64,000 nt of DNA from JASLEW01 sp035544875. Its GTDB lineage: Bacteria > Acidobacteriota > Thermoanaerobaculia > Multivoradales > UBA5704. Both the position numbers and the translations under genes were made by a program. Below are positions 15,803 through 26,100 of the stretch, piece by piece (position 1 is the stretch's first letter; every line of letters begins with the position of its first letter). Where the stretch lies: NCBI GenBank assembly GCA_035544875.1, contig DASZZP010000031.1, positions 1-64,000 of the forward strand. Reading direction: 5' to 3'. Under the pieces are notes generated by a model. It was not told the DNA's origin and made no database searches. It saw only the letters and a program-made list of their open reading frames with translations.

Positions 15803-16861
15803 ATGGCAGACTCGAAAACGGAGCGATTGAAGGCCGTCGACACCGCCCTAACCCAGATCGAGCGGCAGTTCGGAAAGGGCTCCATCATGCGCCTCGGACA
15901 GCGTGAGGCGCTGGCCATCGAATCGATCTCGACCGGCTCGATCGCGGTCGACTATGCCACCGGCATCGGCGGCCTGCCGGTCGGCCGGGTGGTCGAGATC
16001 TTCGGCCCGGAGTCCTCGGGCAAGACCACCCTGGCGCTCTCGGTGGTCGGCCAGGCCCAGCGGCGAGGCGGCATCGCCGCCTTCATCGACGCCGAGCATG
16101 CGCTCGATGCCGAGTATTCGCGCAAGCTGGGGGTCGACATCGACAACCTCCTGGTCTCGCAGCCCGACAGCGGCGAGCAGGCGCTCGAGATCGCCGAGAT
16201 GCTGGTGCGCAGCAACGCCGTCGACGTGATAGTGATCGACTCGGTCGCCGCCCTAGTGCCGCGCGCCGAGCTCGAGGGGGAGATGGGCGATTCGCACGTC
16301 GGCCTGCAGGCGCGGCTGATGTCGCAGGCGCTGCGCAAGCTCACCGCGATCGTCGCCAAGTCGAAAACCTGCCTCATCTTCATCAACCAGATCCGCGAAA
16401 AGATCGGGGTGATGTTCGGCAACCCGGAGACCACGACCGGCGGCCGCGCCCTCAAGTTCTACGCCTCCATGCGGCTCGACATCCGGCGCATCGCCTCGCT
16501 CAAGGAGGGCGAGGAGGTGACCGGGTCGCGCGCCAAGGTCAAAGTGGTCAAGAACAAGGTCGCGGCGCCTTTCCGCCAGGCCGAGTTCGACATCGAGTAC
16601 CGCGAGGGGATCTCGCGCGTCGGCGAGCTCATCGACCTCGGCGTCGACCACAAGCTGGTGGTCAAGAGCGGCGCCTGGTACGCCTACGGCGACCTCCGCC
16701 TGGGGCAGGGGCGAGAGAATGGCAAGCAGTTCCTGCGCGAGAACGCCGACCTGGCGGTGGAAATCGAGCTCAAGCTGCGCGAGAAGATGGGGATTCCGAT
16801 CCCGTCCGGCCTCGGGCTGCGCGAGCCCGCCAGCCGCGAGGCCCCGGCGTCCTCCGACTGA
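15803..16861 (+). CDS. recA: Recombinase RecA
   Basis: This 352-residue RecA forms filaments on single-stranded DNA, exchanges strands in homologous recombination and stimulates LexA self-cleavage. Walker A is GPESSGKTTLAL, Walker B VIVIDSVAALVP, and the loop regions read EGEMGDSHVGLQARLMSQALRKLT and NQIREKIGVMFGNPETTTGGRALKFYAS. The C terminus is short (REAPASSD) but length is normal. A purine-rich ribosome site (agagagatggagag) precedes the ATG. The upstream region is filled with 34-bp tandem palindromes that must be part of the promoter or leader. No LexA box could be identified with confidence. Confidence 0.98.
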   Translation: MADSKTERLKAVDTALTQIERQFGKGSIMRLGQREALAIESISTGSIAVDYATGIGGLPVGRVVEIFGPESSGKTTLALSVVGQAQRRGGIAAFIDAEHALDAEYSRKLGVDIDNLLVSQPDSGEQALEIAEMLVRSNAVDVIVIDSVAALVPRAELEGEMGDSHVGLQARLMSQALRKLTAIVAKSKTCLIFINQIREKIGVMFGNPETTTGGRALKFYASMRLDIRRIASLKEGEEVTGSRAKVKVVKNKVAAPFRQAEFDIEYREGISRVGELIDLGVDHKLVVKSGAWYAYGDLRLGQGRENGKQFLRENADLAVEIELKLREKMGIPIPSGLGLREPASREAPASSD

Positions 16862-16993
16862 CGCCCCCGCGGGCCAGCCAACCGGGCCTATCCTCGCGGC
16901 AGTCGAGCCGCGCGAGATCCTCGATGACGGTCTACGGCGAGCCGTTTGAGGTTCGCGACAAGATGTGTAAGACTTTGTGTGAGGAGGTGGATC

Positions 16994-17194
16994 GTGCCCA
17001 GCAACTTGAATATCGACGACGATCTGCTCAAGGAAGCGATGCGGCTCGGCGGCCACGCCACCAAGCGTGAGACCGTCAATGAAGCCTTGCGCGAGTACAT
17101 CGCAAGGCGCCTTCGCTGGGGGGCCATCGAGGAGTTCGGGAAGATCGACTTCGACCCCAGCTACGACTACAAGCGCGAGCGCGGCCGCCGTTGA
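16994..17194 (+). CDS. vapB: VapB-family antitoxin
   Basis: This 66-residue antitoxin of a type II VapBC pair begins VPSNLNIDDDLLKEAMRLGGHATKRETVNEALREYIARR. That is the ribbon-helix-helix DNA-binding part, and a C-terminal acidic/aromatic tail (IDFDPSYDYKRER) should wrap the toxin. The GTG at 16994 is chosen because gaggagg lies six bases upstream; an ATG at 16946 adds residues with no family support. The stop overlaps the toxin start. VapB with VapC normally represses its own promoter. Confidence 0.88.
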   Translation: MPSNLNIDDDLLKEAMRLGGHATKRETVNEALREYIARRLRWGAIEEFGKIDFDPSYDYKRERGRR

Positions 17195-17625
17195 TCCTCC
17201 TCGACACCTCGGTGATGTCGCAGGTCTTCCGGCGCCGCCGAGAGCCTTCGCCGCCCGAGCCCGCGGTGAACGAGGTCGCCGGCGAGTTGCAGCGGCTGAT
17301 GGCCGAAGACCGCCCACTGGGGCTGCCTGGCATCGTCCTGCAGGAGCTGCTGAGTGGAGTCCGTACCGACTTCGAGTTCAGGAGACTGCGCAGGGCGCTA
17401 AAGGGATTCCCGCTGCTGATCGCTGCCCCGGCCGATCATCTCCTCGCCGCTCGCATTGCCAACGCCTGCCGTGCCAGCGGGATCGCCGCTACGGCGGTCG
17501 ATTGCCTGATCGCGGCGCAGACCGTGGGGATGGGCGCCTCGCTCTACTCTCTCGACCACGATTTCGAGCGCCTCGCCACCTGCTGCACTTTGCAGCTCTG
17601 GGCGCGTCCTGACCAGGTTTCGTGA
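17191..17625 (+). CDS. vapC: VapC-family PIN-domain toxin
   Basis: This 144-residue PIN-domain ribonuclease is the toxin of the pair. The acidic metal-binding residues are visible: Asp in ILLDTSVM, Glu in GIVLQELLSGV, Asp in ATAVDCLIAAQ and Asp in SLDHDFERLA. VapC toxins cut specific RNAs, often tRNA or rRNA. The start is TTG, overlapping the vapB stop as TTGA, so it is translated by coupling. Nothing in the sequence suggests inactivation. The pair directly follows recA on the same strand but has its own ribosome site. Confidence 0.9.
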   Translation: MILLDTSVMSQVFRRRREPSPPEPAVNEVAGELQRLMAEDRPLGLPGIVLQELLSGVRTDFEFRRLRRALKGFPLLIAAPADHLLAARIANACRASGIAATAVDCLIAAQTVGMGASLYSLDHDFERLATCCTLQLWARPDQVS

Positions 17626-17646
17626 CGGCGACGGCGGCGCGCCGGG

Positions 17647-17671
17647 CCCCGCGTGGGTTTGCCACGCGGGG
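17647..17671. terminator. Likely two-way terminator hairpin between vapC and the TonB receptor
   Basis: A perfect ten-base stem (ccccgcgtgg/ccacgcgggg) with a five-base loop lies between two converging genes. There is no T-tract on either side, so it is weaker than a classic intrinsic terminator, but the position is right. Confidence 0.6.
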
Positions 17672-17704
17672 TCTCGGCGGCCGCGGTCCTGACGCCGCGG
17701 CGTT

Positions 17705-19891
17705 TCAGAAGCGATAGGCGGCGGACAGACGGAAGCTGCGCCCCAGCAGGCGGTAGAACTGGTCGCCGCCAAACTCGCTCGCGGCGATCGCCGGCCGGGT
17801 GTCGTTGAGGTTCCAACCGTCGAGGCGCAGCTCGAGGGCCGGAAAGCGATAGCCCACGCCGGCTGACCAGCTGTCATAGGAGGGAACCTGCGCCGTGTTC
17901 TGGTGGTCGAGGAAACGGCTGCCGGTCAGGCTGACCGCGGCCCAGGCGGTGAAGCCGGTGGCGGGGGCGTAGATCAACCCGAGCGCGCCGAGGTCGCGCG
18001 CCGACAGCGGCAGACGGTTGCCGGCCAGCTGCTCCGGACCGACCGCGAGGTCGAAGACGCGAAGGTAGTTGCGGTACTTGGCATCATGGTAGCTGTAGGC
18101 CGCCTGAACCCGCAGGCCGTGGGCGAAGTTGTAGTCGCCCTCGAGCTCCACCCCCTTGAAGCGCTCCTTGCCGGCGTTGACCAGGTGGGGCAGGCCCGTC
18201 GCCAGATCGAGCTGGGCAACCACGAGATTGCTGAACTCCATCTGAAAGAGGCTCAACTCCCAGTCGAAGCGGCCGCCGAGCTGACGCCCCTTGACACCCG
18301 CCTCGTAGCTGGTCGCCGTCTCCGGTTTGAGGATGACGCCGTTGACGTCGGGTCCGAAATCGAGCGCCGCGGGCTTGAACGTATCGCGGTAGTCGCCATA
18401 GACCCACACCGCGTCCTGCGCCCCTTCCCACGCCAGGTAGCTCACGCCGGCGGCGCCGCTGCCGCGGGTGACGGTGCGGCGGTCGTTGCCCGGGCCGACC
18501 GTGACGTCCTTCACCTGGCCATTCACCAGAGCCGACAGGAGGCTCACCGAGGTGGTTTCGAGCGTCTCGTGGGTGTGGTTGAGGCGCGCCCCGACCTGGA
18601 AACGCCAGCGGTGAGTCGGCGTCCACTCGGTCTGCGCATAGAGACCGGAGAAGCTGCGCCGATCGTGCAGGTCGGTGGTGCCGAACGGCGAGAACCTGTT
18701 GATGTCGGGCGGGTTCGAACCGTTGACGTTCATGAAGAAGTCCCAGTCGCCCGAGGCGTTGTGCGCCTTGCCATAGAGCTCATCGACGCCCGCCACCAGG
18801 CGCACGGAGCTGCCGAAGGTGAACGCGAGGTGGCTGTCGAAATAGAGGTCGTCGAGCGCCAGCCGCTGCCGAATTCCGTGGTCGTCGGGGTTGTCGCCGG
18901 TCACGTTCTCGAGGAAGCCGCGGCCCACGGTGCGCCGGGTGTGGGTGCCGGACAGCATGGTCGACCAGGTGCCGGAGCCGACCTTCTGGTCGTAGCCCAG
19001 GTTGAGCTGAAGGCGGTTGTCGTCGATCTTCGAGTGCAGCGGATTCTGGTTGCTGTCGACGGGTACCAGGGGGGTGAGGAAAGTGCCGGTGCGCGGGGTC
19101 GGGCTCCCCGGCTTCTGATTGATCACGACGCCGTCGAGGTCGAGGTGGAAGCTGCCGCTCCCGGTCGCCAGGGCGCCGCGGTAGAGCAGGTGGCCGCGTT
19201 CCCAGCCGCTGCGCGCCTGGCTCAAGCCCTGTTTCTCGCCGTTGACGGTCAACGACTGCTTGAACTCGCCGAGCGCCGGCAGCGCGGTCGCCACGGCGGC
19301 GCCGCCGGTACCGTAGCTGCCCCCCCAGGCGCGGGCAGTGGCGCCCGCGGCGCCCGCTTCCCGGTGGATGATGTGAATGATGCCGACGAAGGAAGTCGCG
19401 CCGTACATGACCGGCGCCGAGCCGCGCAGCACCTCGATGCGCTCGACGCCGGTGAGATCGAGGGTGGAGAGGGCCGGATTGAAGGCACCTCCCCAGGGGA
19501 CCCCGTCGACGACGAGCAGGAAGGCGTCGAACTCGCGGAGGCCCCACAGCTCGGGCACCGAGCTGGCCGGGCCGGCGTCGCCGCCCGGCGCGATGGCAAC
19601 GCCGGCAACGGTGGCGAGGGCGGTCCCGAGGTCGGTGGCGCCGCGCGCGGCGAGCTCCTCGCCGGTGACGACGGTGATCGAGGCAGGGACCGGCTCGACG
19701 TCCTCGGGAACGCGGGTAGCTGTCACCTGGACCGATTCGGAGACCTTGGGCAGGGTGACGGGCGGATTCTCGCCCTCGGCGCCGACCGGTTGCGACCGGG
19801 CGGACAGCGGGACGAGCAGGGCAGCGACCGATGCCGCCGCAGCCAATACGGCCGGCGCCGCGCGCCGACCGGAAGCAAGCAACAGGAACAT
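17705..19891 (-). CDS. TonB-dependent outer-membrane receptor
   Basis: This 728-residue receptor has a signal peptide (hydrophobic AAPAVLAAAASVAALLVPLSARSQ). A plug domain follows: SVQVTATRVPEDVEPVPASITVVTGEEL is the TonB-box side, and LLVVDGVPWGGAFNPALSTLDLTGVERIEVLRGSAPVMYGATSFVGIIHII is the plug core. A 22-strand barrel ends in aromatic YRF, as outer-membrane barrels do. It would import a ligand powered by TonB-ExbBD; the substrate cannot be read from sequence. I start at the ATG at 19891 because AGGAGG sits six bases upstream, instead of the GTG at 19906. The exported protein at 19967-20758 lies 75 bases upstream on the same strand. Confidence 0.9.
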   Translation of the reverse strand: MFLLLASGRRAAPAVLAAAASVAALLVPLSARSQPVGAEGENPPVTLPKVSESVQVTATRVPEDVEPVPASITVVTGEELAARGATDLGTALATVAGVAIAPGGDAGPASSVPELWGLREFDAFLLVVDGVPWGGAFNPALSTLDLTGVERIEVLRGSAPVMYGATSFVGIIHIIHREAGAAGATARAWGGSYGTGGAAVATALPALGEFKQSLTVNGEKQGLSQARSGWERGHLLYRGALATGSGSFHLDLDGVVINQKPGSPTPRTGTFLTPLVPVDSNQNPLHSKIDDNRLQLNLGYDQKVGSGTWSTMLSGTHTRRTVGRGFLENVTGDNPDDHGIRQRLALDDLYFDSHLAFTFGSSVRLVAGVDELYGKAHNASGDWDFFMNVNGSNPPDINRFSPFGTTDLHDRRSFSGLYAQTEWTPTHRWRFQVGARLNHTHETLETTSVSLLSALVNGQVKDVTVGPGNDRRTVTRGSGAAGVSYLAWEGAQDAVWVYGDYRDTFKPAALDFGPDVNGVILKPETATSYEAGVKGRQLGGRFDWELSLFQMEFSNLVVAQLDLATGLPHLVNAGKERFKGVELEGDYNFAHGLRVQAAYSYHDAKYRNYLRVFDLAVGPEQLAGNRLPLSARDLGALGLIYAPATGFTAWAAVSLTGSRFLDHQNTAQVPSYDSWSAGVGYRFPALELRLDGWNLNDTRPAIAASEFGGDQFYRLLGRSFRLSAAYRF

Positions 19892-19966
19892 GGCAGACCT
19901 CCTCACGAGCGTCAGCCGGACATGCCGGCAAAACCAGGCGAAAGACGCGTCGCTTTGGAGGTTGCT

Positions 19967-20758
19967 CTATTCGTTGCGCCGGCCAGTCTGGAGCAGTCGA
20001 TCGACCGGCGGCAGAGGCAGCGGCGGCGAGTGGGATGCCGCGGCGGTGGGCGCGGCAGGCGCCCGCACGGCGGCCTGGCGCCGCGGGGCGAGGGGACCCG
20101 CCCCAGGCGCTTCGGAGGCGGTTGCGGCAGGCTCCCGGGCCGCGGCGGAAGATTGCGGGTCGCCGCAGAGCGCCGCGCCGCGGGTGGCGACCTGCCGCCA
20201 TCCGGCACCGCGCCGCGACCCCTCCACCCAGGACACGACGCCGGGCTCGCCGGGTCGCGCCGACTCACCGCGCCGCGCGGCGGCGAACGGCCGGCCAGCG
20301 AAGCCCGCGGCAGCGGGTGTAGTTGGAGCAATCGTGAACCGCTGCGGGAGCTCGATCGCTATTTCGCGCCGCTCGTCACCGAAACGCATCAGGATGCGCG
20401 CATCGCGGGAGGGCGCATCGGGGACCGTCCAGTCGACGCGGCGCAGGTCGGAGTCGAGGTGTGGCGTGATGCGAACGGTGTAGCTCTTGCCGCCGTCGAG
20501 CGACAGGAATGCCTCCCACTCCTCGCTCGGCCGCAGCCGCGCGAGTCCCTCGAGGGGAGCCCACTCCAGGGCCGCGGTGGAGCCCGCGGCCAGCGGGATG
20601 GCGGGCTCCGGCGCAATCAGCCGCACCAACTCGCCGTCGGGCCGGACCGGAATGCCGGCCAGGTGCCCAGCAACGGCCGGCACGGCCGCCAGGGCGAACG
20701 CGGCCACGGCCGCAGCCGCAGCCGCCCGCGAAGCAATACCGCCAGAAACTCCCCGCAT
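19967..20758 (-). CDS. Exported protein of unknown function, upstream of the TonB receptor
   Basis: This 263-residue protein starts MRGVSGGIASRAAAAAAVAAFALAAVPAVAG, a clear signal peptide, when read from the ATG at 20758. The mature part has one beta-rich segment, LVRLIAPEPAIPLAAGSTAALEWAPL to DWTVPDAPSRDARILMRFGDERREIAIELPQRF, which looks like an Ig-like or sialidase-associated fold with a WDGGKSY-like loop (LDGGKSYTVRI). The C-terminal third is Ala/Pro-rich and low in complexity. It is on the same strand as the receptor and 75 bases before it, so they may share a transcript. I do not recognise the family. Confidence 0.62.
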   Translation of the reverse strand: MRGVSGGIASRAAAAAAVAAFALAAVPAVAGHLAGIPVRPDGELVRLIAPEPAIPLAAGSTAALEWAPLEGLARLRPSEEWEAFLSLDGGKSYTVRITPHLDSDLRRVDWTVPDAPSRDARILMRFGDERREIAIELPQRFTIAPTTPAAAGFAGRPFAAARRGESARPGEPGVVSWVEGSRRGAGWRQVATRGAALCGDPQSSAAAREPAATASEAPGAGPLAPRRQAAVRAPAAPTAAASHSPPLPLPPVDRLLQTGRRNE

Positions 20759-20965
20759 CGACCGGGTAGGATACCGCCCCGGGACGGAAGGGCGCAAATC
20801 GCGGACGGCGGTCCCGAGACTCGGGATCTTCAGGAGCTCACCTCCACCGCTCCGGCGGTCACTCATGGCCGTGTAACGAGGCCTGCCTCCGGCGCGCCTG
20901 ATCATGCGGCAAGAGCGCATACGGCCTTCGGTTGGTTGTTGGGCGCCGAACCCAAGGAGTCAGTC

Positions 20966-21502
20966 ATGAGAAACGCCGCCTCGGCCCTGGTCTTCGCCGG
21001 CCTGCTGACCGGCTGTGTCACGGCTCTCCCCCAGAACGATCCGAATCCTCCGGCGATCGCCTGGCAGATCCTGGATCAGCAAGCGCAGGTGAGCGCCGAT
21101 TTCCCGGCAACCGGCGAGAGCTTTGCCGTCCACGGCCACACGTTCCTGGTCACGCTCCATGCGGATCATCCCCTTGGCGTGCACAAGATCTCGCTGGAGG
21201 GCTCGGGAAGGTTCCAGTGCGCAACGCTCCCGGACATCGACAGCGTATCGTTTCTCGCCCGGGAGCCGCTGCAGGTGTCGATTCCGCGCCAAGAGCACAC
21301 CTTCAAGGCAAAGTCGAACCACCAGATCGAGCTCCTGACCGTCAGCTTCGACTACAGCAAGCTCTCCTGCGGGTTTCATGACTACGAAGGGACGATTGGC
21401 AGCCTGGAGTACTTCGCGACTTCGGGAACCATGGTCTTCTCGGGCGCCGCCGAGAACCACTCCGCCAAGGCGAGCTCGGGCTCGCTCTCCGCGAATCCGT
21501 AG
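20966..21502 (+). CDS. Putative lipoprotein of unknown function
   Basis: This 178-residue protein has an N-terminal lipoprotein signal (MRNAASALVFAGLLTGC) with LTGC as lipobox, so Cys-17 should be lipidated. AAGGAG lies six bases before the ATG. The mature part appears beta-rich (ESFAVHGHTFLVTLHADHPLGVHKISLEG) and contains two further Cys, in RFQCATLPD and KLSCGFHD, that could form a disulphide. It is divergent from the exported gene at 20758 and stands alone. Function unknown. Confidence 0.75.
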   Translation: MRNAASALVFAGLLTGCVTALPQNDPNPPAIAWQILDQQAQVSADFPATGESFAVHGHTFLVTLHADHPLGVHKISLEGSGRFQCATLPDIDSVSFLAREPLQVSIPRQEHTFKAKSNHQIELLTVSFDYSKLSCGFHDYEGTIGSLEYFATSGTMVFSGAAENHSAKASSGSLSANP

Positions 21503-21529
21503 CTGCGCTGGTGCGAGAGAAATGGGTGG

Positions 21530-22786
21530 CTACGATCGGGGGTGCAGGGGGCAGAGATGCTCGGGCGCGACGTGGGGCCGGCAAAGCGGCGGCGGCGGCG
21601 GCTCGAGAGGGTCGAGGTCCGCCCGGGTCAGATCCTCGTCGTCGAGGACCGGCACGGCCGGCGGCAGAATCGCAACGACGTCCGGATCTGCCGCGTCTGC
21701 CGGGATGTCCTCTTGCTCCAGCGGGCCGCTGACCTGGCCGGCGGTGGCGGCCTGGCCGGTCTCGGTCGGAGCGGACATGTCGGCGGCCCCGCTGGCTCCG
21801 TTGCCATGGAAGAGGAAGGTTCCGGCCGGGGTGATCTCCGCGCCAGCCAGCGGATCGCCTTCCTGGGCGGTAGCGACCGGGGCCTCGGCCGAACCCGGAG
21901 CCGCCTCGACGTACTCGCTGAACGGGGCCAGCTCCGCCTCTTCTCCCTGTCCCAGGCTCGACGCTTCTTCGCCGGCCATCTCCCGCTGGTCCGCCGCCAG
22001 GTAGGTCCAGGTCTTGCCCGCGCTGAGGTCGGCCGCGAACACGAACCCGATCTCGGAGCTGGTGGCGATCTCCTCGGCGGCGGCGTCAGCCTCCAGGAGC
22101 TGCGGCGCTTCTGCCGGCACCGCGGTCTGTGTGATGGCCGCCCACTCGCCCAGCGCCACGTCACTGTTGATCAGCGAGCTCAGATAGCCGCCGAGCGAGG
22201 GTCCCGCGGCGGCGATGCGCTCGAGCGCCAGGTTCAATCGTGCCAGCGCAGCCAGGGTCGCAAGGTCGTGCTGCCGCCGGGCTGCCGCCGCGAGCGCCGC
22301 CAGGCTCGCCGCCCATTGCTTGGCGGCCAACTGCAGGCGGCGCTCCTGGCCTGCCTCGGCCGGCGCCAGCGGTCCGCCGCGGCGGAAGCGGATCTGCTCC
22401 GCACCGTAAGAAGCGCGCAGCCGCCCCATCGCCTCCGACAGCGCCGCCACTCCAACCTTGGTTGCCCCGCCCCCCTGCAGCTGCCTGCCGATCTCACGCA
22501 GCTCGACCAGCGACCGGGAGCCAGCCCCGAGCGCCGTGAAGAACCCAACATCGCGAGCCCGTAACGTCGACGCCATCCGGTCAACCGCCGCCCCCACCCG
22601 CTCCGCCGCGCTCCACCAGGCATCCGCGATCGGCCCCGCCTCGGCCCCCTTGGCCGCAAACACCTTCTCCAGCGTCGCCCGTGCCTCCCCCACCACCCGC
22701 CCCGCCCCCGTCTCCCCCGACGCCGCCAGCGCACCCTGCGCCCCAAAACCCATCACCAGCATCATGACGAAAGCGACTCGCATCAT
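21530..22786 (-). CDS. Exported protein of unknown function
   Basis: From the ATG at 22786 this is a 418-residue protein with a signal peptide (MMRVAFVMMLVMGFGAQGALA). The next 220 residues look helical and Ala-rich (EARATLEKVFAAKGAEAGPIADAWWSAAERVGAAVDRM). A charged middle part and an acidic, Pro-rich C-terminal tail follow (EQEDIPADAADPDVVAILPPAVPVLDDEDLTRADLDPLEPPPPPL). No known domain is evident. It lies downstream of metH on the same strand, separated by the large inverted repeat at 22908-23027, so it is probably transcribed separately. Confidence 0.6.
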   Translation of the reverse strand: MMRVAFVMMLVMGFGAQGALAASGETGAGRVVGEARATLEKVFAAKGAEAGPIADAWWSAAERVGAAVDRMASTLRARDVGFFTALGAGSRSLVELREIGRQLQGGGATKVGVAALSEAMGRLRASYGAEQIRFRRGGPLAPAEAGQERRLQLAAKQWAASLAALAAAARRQHDLATLAALARLNLALERIAAAGPSLGGYLSSLINSDVALGEWAAITQTAVPAEAPQLLEADAAAEEIATSSEIGFVFAADLSAGKTWTYLAADQREMAGEEASSLGQGEEAELAPFSEYVEAAPGSAEAPVATAQEGDPLAGAEITPAGTFLFHGNGASGAADMSAPTETGQAATAGQVSGPLEQEDIPADAADPDVVAILPPAVPVLDDEDLTRADLDPLEPPPPPLCRPHVAPEHLCPLHPRS

Positions 22787-22907
22787 TCCAATCTTAGTCC
22801 CGCCACATCGCCTGCTCAGCAAGTCCAAGCTTCAACCAAGATCCTCCCCGCCCCCAAAGCGGCGACGCAGAGCGCCTGCCGCAGTCGTAACACCCACGCT
22901 GCCGGCC

Positions 22908-23027
22908 CGAGCGCCGCAGGCCACCTCGCGGCCGGGCTCCGCGCGCCGCAACCCAAACCCCGCATAGTGTCTTTTCACTCCAGCCCGCCAGCGCGCGGAG
23001 CCCGGCCGCGAGGTGGCCTGCGGCGCT
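22908..23027. repeat. 37-bp perfect inverted repeat with a 46-bp loop
   Basis: The arm at 22908-22944 (gagcgccgcaggccacctcg...) is the exact reverse complement of 22991-23027. The 46-bp middle contains atagtgtcttttcactcc, unlike its GC-rich surroundings. It lies between the metH stop and the next gene on that strand. It may end metH transcription or be a MITE-like fold-back element. No clear target-site duplication is visible. The remaining gap on each side (22787-22907 and 23028-23100) shows no gene. Confidence 0.9.
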
Positions 23028-23100
23028 CCAACCTCAGCAGTAAGCAGGCATGCTTGTTGTACGTAAGCCGCCCCCCTACCGTCGCGCCGCCGCGCCCACC

Positions 23101-26100
23101 CTACACTCCGAAGTAGCGGGCGTCGGGGTGCTGGAAGACCAACGCCGAGACACTCGCCTCGGGATCCATCATGTCCCCTTCCGTCAGCAGCACCCCGATC
23201 TCCTCCGGCCGCAGCGCGGCGAAGAGCTGGCGCTGGAAGGCGAGGTCCGGGCAGGCCGGGTAACCGAAGCTGTAGCGCTTGCCGCGGTAGCGGGCAGCGA
23301 TCTTGTCCTGCAACGTCATCTCCGGCGGATCGGGGAAACCCCACAGCCGGCGCAGATTGGCGTGCAGATATTCGGCGGCTGCTTCGGCGGTCTCCAGCGC
23401 CAGGGCGCCGAAAGCGTGACTCTTCAGATATTCGCCGCGCTGCTTCCACTCCTCGACCTGCTCCCGCACCGAACCGTTCTCTCCGGCGCCGGCCGTGGTC
23501 ACGAACAGCGCCACGTGATCGCCGGGCAGCAGGTAGTCGGCAAGACAGAGACCACCATCCCGCTGCTGGCGCGGGAAATCCCAGGCGACGGCAGGAGCTC
23601 CGGTGGCGGCGTCGAAGAGCGTCACCCGGTTGCCCTCCGCGGCGGCGGGGAAAAAGCGCCAGACGCCCCGCGCCCGCATCGCGCCGGCGCGGCTCGCCGC
23701 CTTGAGCTCGTCGATCACCGCCTCGAGCATCAGCAGCTTCGGGTCGCGCTCGGCCGCCAGCTGGCGAACCACGCCGCGCAGCCCCAGGTGCTTGCCGAAA
23801 AGCATCTGCGGGTTGAGGCACTCCCAGACCCGGTCGAGGTCGAAGAGCTCCGTGTGGCAATCGAGATCGGGCGGCGCAGGGACCGGCAGATCGCGCCGCA
23901 CCACGGCACGCGCCGGCGCCACGCCCTCGCCAGCCGCCCCTGCCTCAGCGGCCGCGGCCGCCGCATCGGCCGCCACCAGCGCCGCCACCTCCTCGCGGAA
24001 GCTGGCGCGCGCCCCCTCGTCGGTCAGCCGCTCCACCAGACTCAACCCGTGCATGGCGTCCTTGGCATAGGTGCAGAGGCCGCCGTAGGCAGGGGCGATC
24101 TTGCGGTGGGTGAATCGGCGGGTAAGCGCCGCGCCGCCGACCAGCAGCGGCGTCGCGATACCCTCGGCCGCCAGATCGCCGGCCGTCACCACCATCTGCT
24201 GCGCGCTCTTGACCAGCAGCCCGGAGAGGCCGATGACGTCGGGCTGATGCTCGCGCACCGCCTGGATGAGCCGCTCCGAGGGCACCTTGATCCCCAGGTT
24301 GACCACCTTGAAGCCATTGTTGGAGAGGACGATGTCGACCAGGTTCTTGCCGATGTCGTGCACGTCGCCCTTGACCGTGGCGAGGAGGATCTTGCCGCGG
24401 CCGTTGCCGCCCGCCTTCTCCATGTGGGGCTCGAGGTACGAGACCGCCGCCTTCATCACCTCGGCGCTCTGCAGCACCTCGGCGACGATCAGCTGGTTGT
24501 CGTTGAACAGCCGGCCAACCTCCCCCATCCCGGCCATCAGCGGGCCGTTGATGATGTCGAGCGGCGTCGCATAGGCGGGGTCGGCAAGGACCTGATCGAG
24601 GTCGGTCTCGAGCCCCTGCTTGGTCCCTTCCACCACCGCCCGCGCCAGCCGCTGCTCGACCGGCAGCTCGGCGCGCGGCCTGGCGGCGGCGCCGGCGATC
24701 CGGCCGCGGAAGTGAGCCGTGAAGGCCTCGACCGCCCGCGATCCCGACTCCACGTCGCCGACCGGCAGGAAGATGAGCGCCTCGGCCAGCCCGCGCTCCT
24801 CCTCCGGGACGTCGGCATAGCGCGCGAGGCGCTCGGTGTTGACGATGGCGGCGTCGAGGCCGGCCTTGGTGCAGTGGTAGAGGAAGACCGAGTTGAGCAC
24901 TTCCCGGCCGGCGTTGGGCAGGCCGAAGCTGACGTTGGAGACGCCGAGGATGGTCTTGGTGTCGGGGAAGAGCTCCTTGATGCTCTTGACTCCCTCGATC
25001 GTCTGCGCCGCCGAGCCGAGATAGGCCTGGTCGCCGGTGCCGCAGGGGAAGACCAGGGCGTCCCACCAGATGTCTTCCGGCGGCACTCCGAGCTCGTCGG
25101 TCAGCAAGTGATAGCTGCGCCGCGCGACCTCCACCTTACGCTCGACGGTGACCGCCATCCCCCTCTCGTCGATCAATCCGACCACCAGCGCAGCGCCGTA
25201 GCGGCGGGCGAGCGGCACCACCTTCTCGAAGCGGTCGCGGCCGTCCTCGAGATTGATCGAGTTGAGCACCGCCTTGCCCTGGCAGTAGGTGAGCGCCCGC
25301 TCCATCACCGCGGCGTCGGTCGAGTCGATCATCAGCGGCGCCTTGACCAGGCGGATCAAGCGGTCGAGGAAACCCTCCATGTCCGCCATCTCGTCGCGAT
25401 CGGGGTCCTGCAGGCAGACATCGAGCACCTGGGCTCCCGCCCGCACCTGCGCCCGGCCGACCTCGGCCGCCGCCTCGTGCGCTCCCTCGCCGATCAGCTC
25501 CTTGAACCTGCGGCTGCCGAGCACGTTGGTCCGCTCGCCCACCAGCAGCGGCCGGGTGTCGGGGTTGAGCTCGACCGCCTCGAGGCCGGAGACCAGGCTG
25601 CGCCGGTGGTGCTGGAGCGGGCGCGGCGGACGGCCGGCGACCAGCTGGGCGAGCGCCGCGATGTGGGCGCCGGTGGTGCCGCAGCACCCCCCGACCAGGT
25701 TGAGCCAGCCGGCCTCGAGGAAGCGGCCGAAGACCCGGGTGAAGACCTCGGGACCCTCGCCGTAGCGCCCGTCCTCGTCGGGCAGCCCGGCGTTGGGGAC
25801 CACCGCCACCCGCGTCCGCGCCAGCTCGGCCAGGGTGCGCACGTGGTCGGTCATCAGGTCGGGGCCGGTCGCGCAGTTGAGACCGATGTAGAGCAGGTCG
25901 GCGTGCGACAGCGAGACCACGAAGGCCTCGGGGTCCTGCCCTGCCAGCATGGTGCCGGTGGTCTCGATGGTGGCCGAGACCGCAACCGGCAGCCGCCAGC
26001 CGGCCGCCGCGAAGGCGCGCTCGATGCCCAGCAGCCCGGCCTTGATGTTGCGGGTGTCCTGCGCCGTCTCGAGCAGCAGGTAGTCGGCGCCGCCCGCCAT

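Noticed and set aside
18700..18715. ggttcgaac resembling a tRNA T-arm
   Set aside because: It is inside the TonB receptor gene and no acceptor or anticodon arm can be folded around it.
17903..20965. Very long plus-strand frame running into the lipoprotein gene
   Set aside because: It is antisense to the TonB receptor. Only the last part from 20966 has a ribosome site and lipobox.
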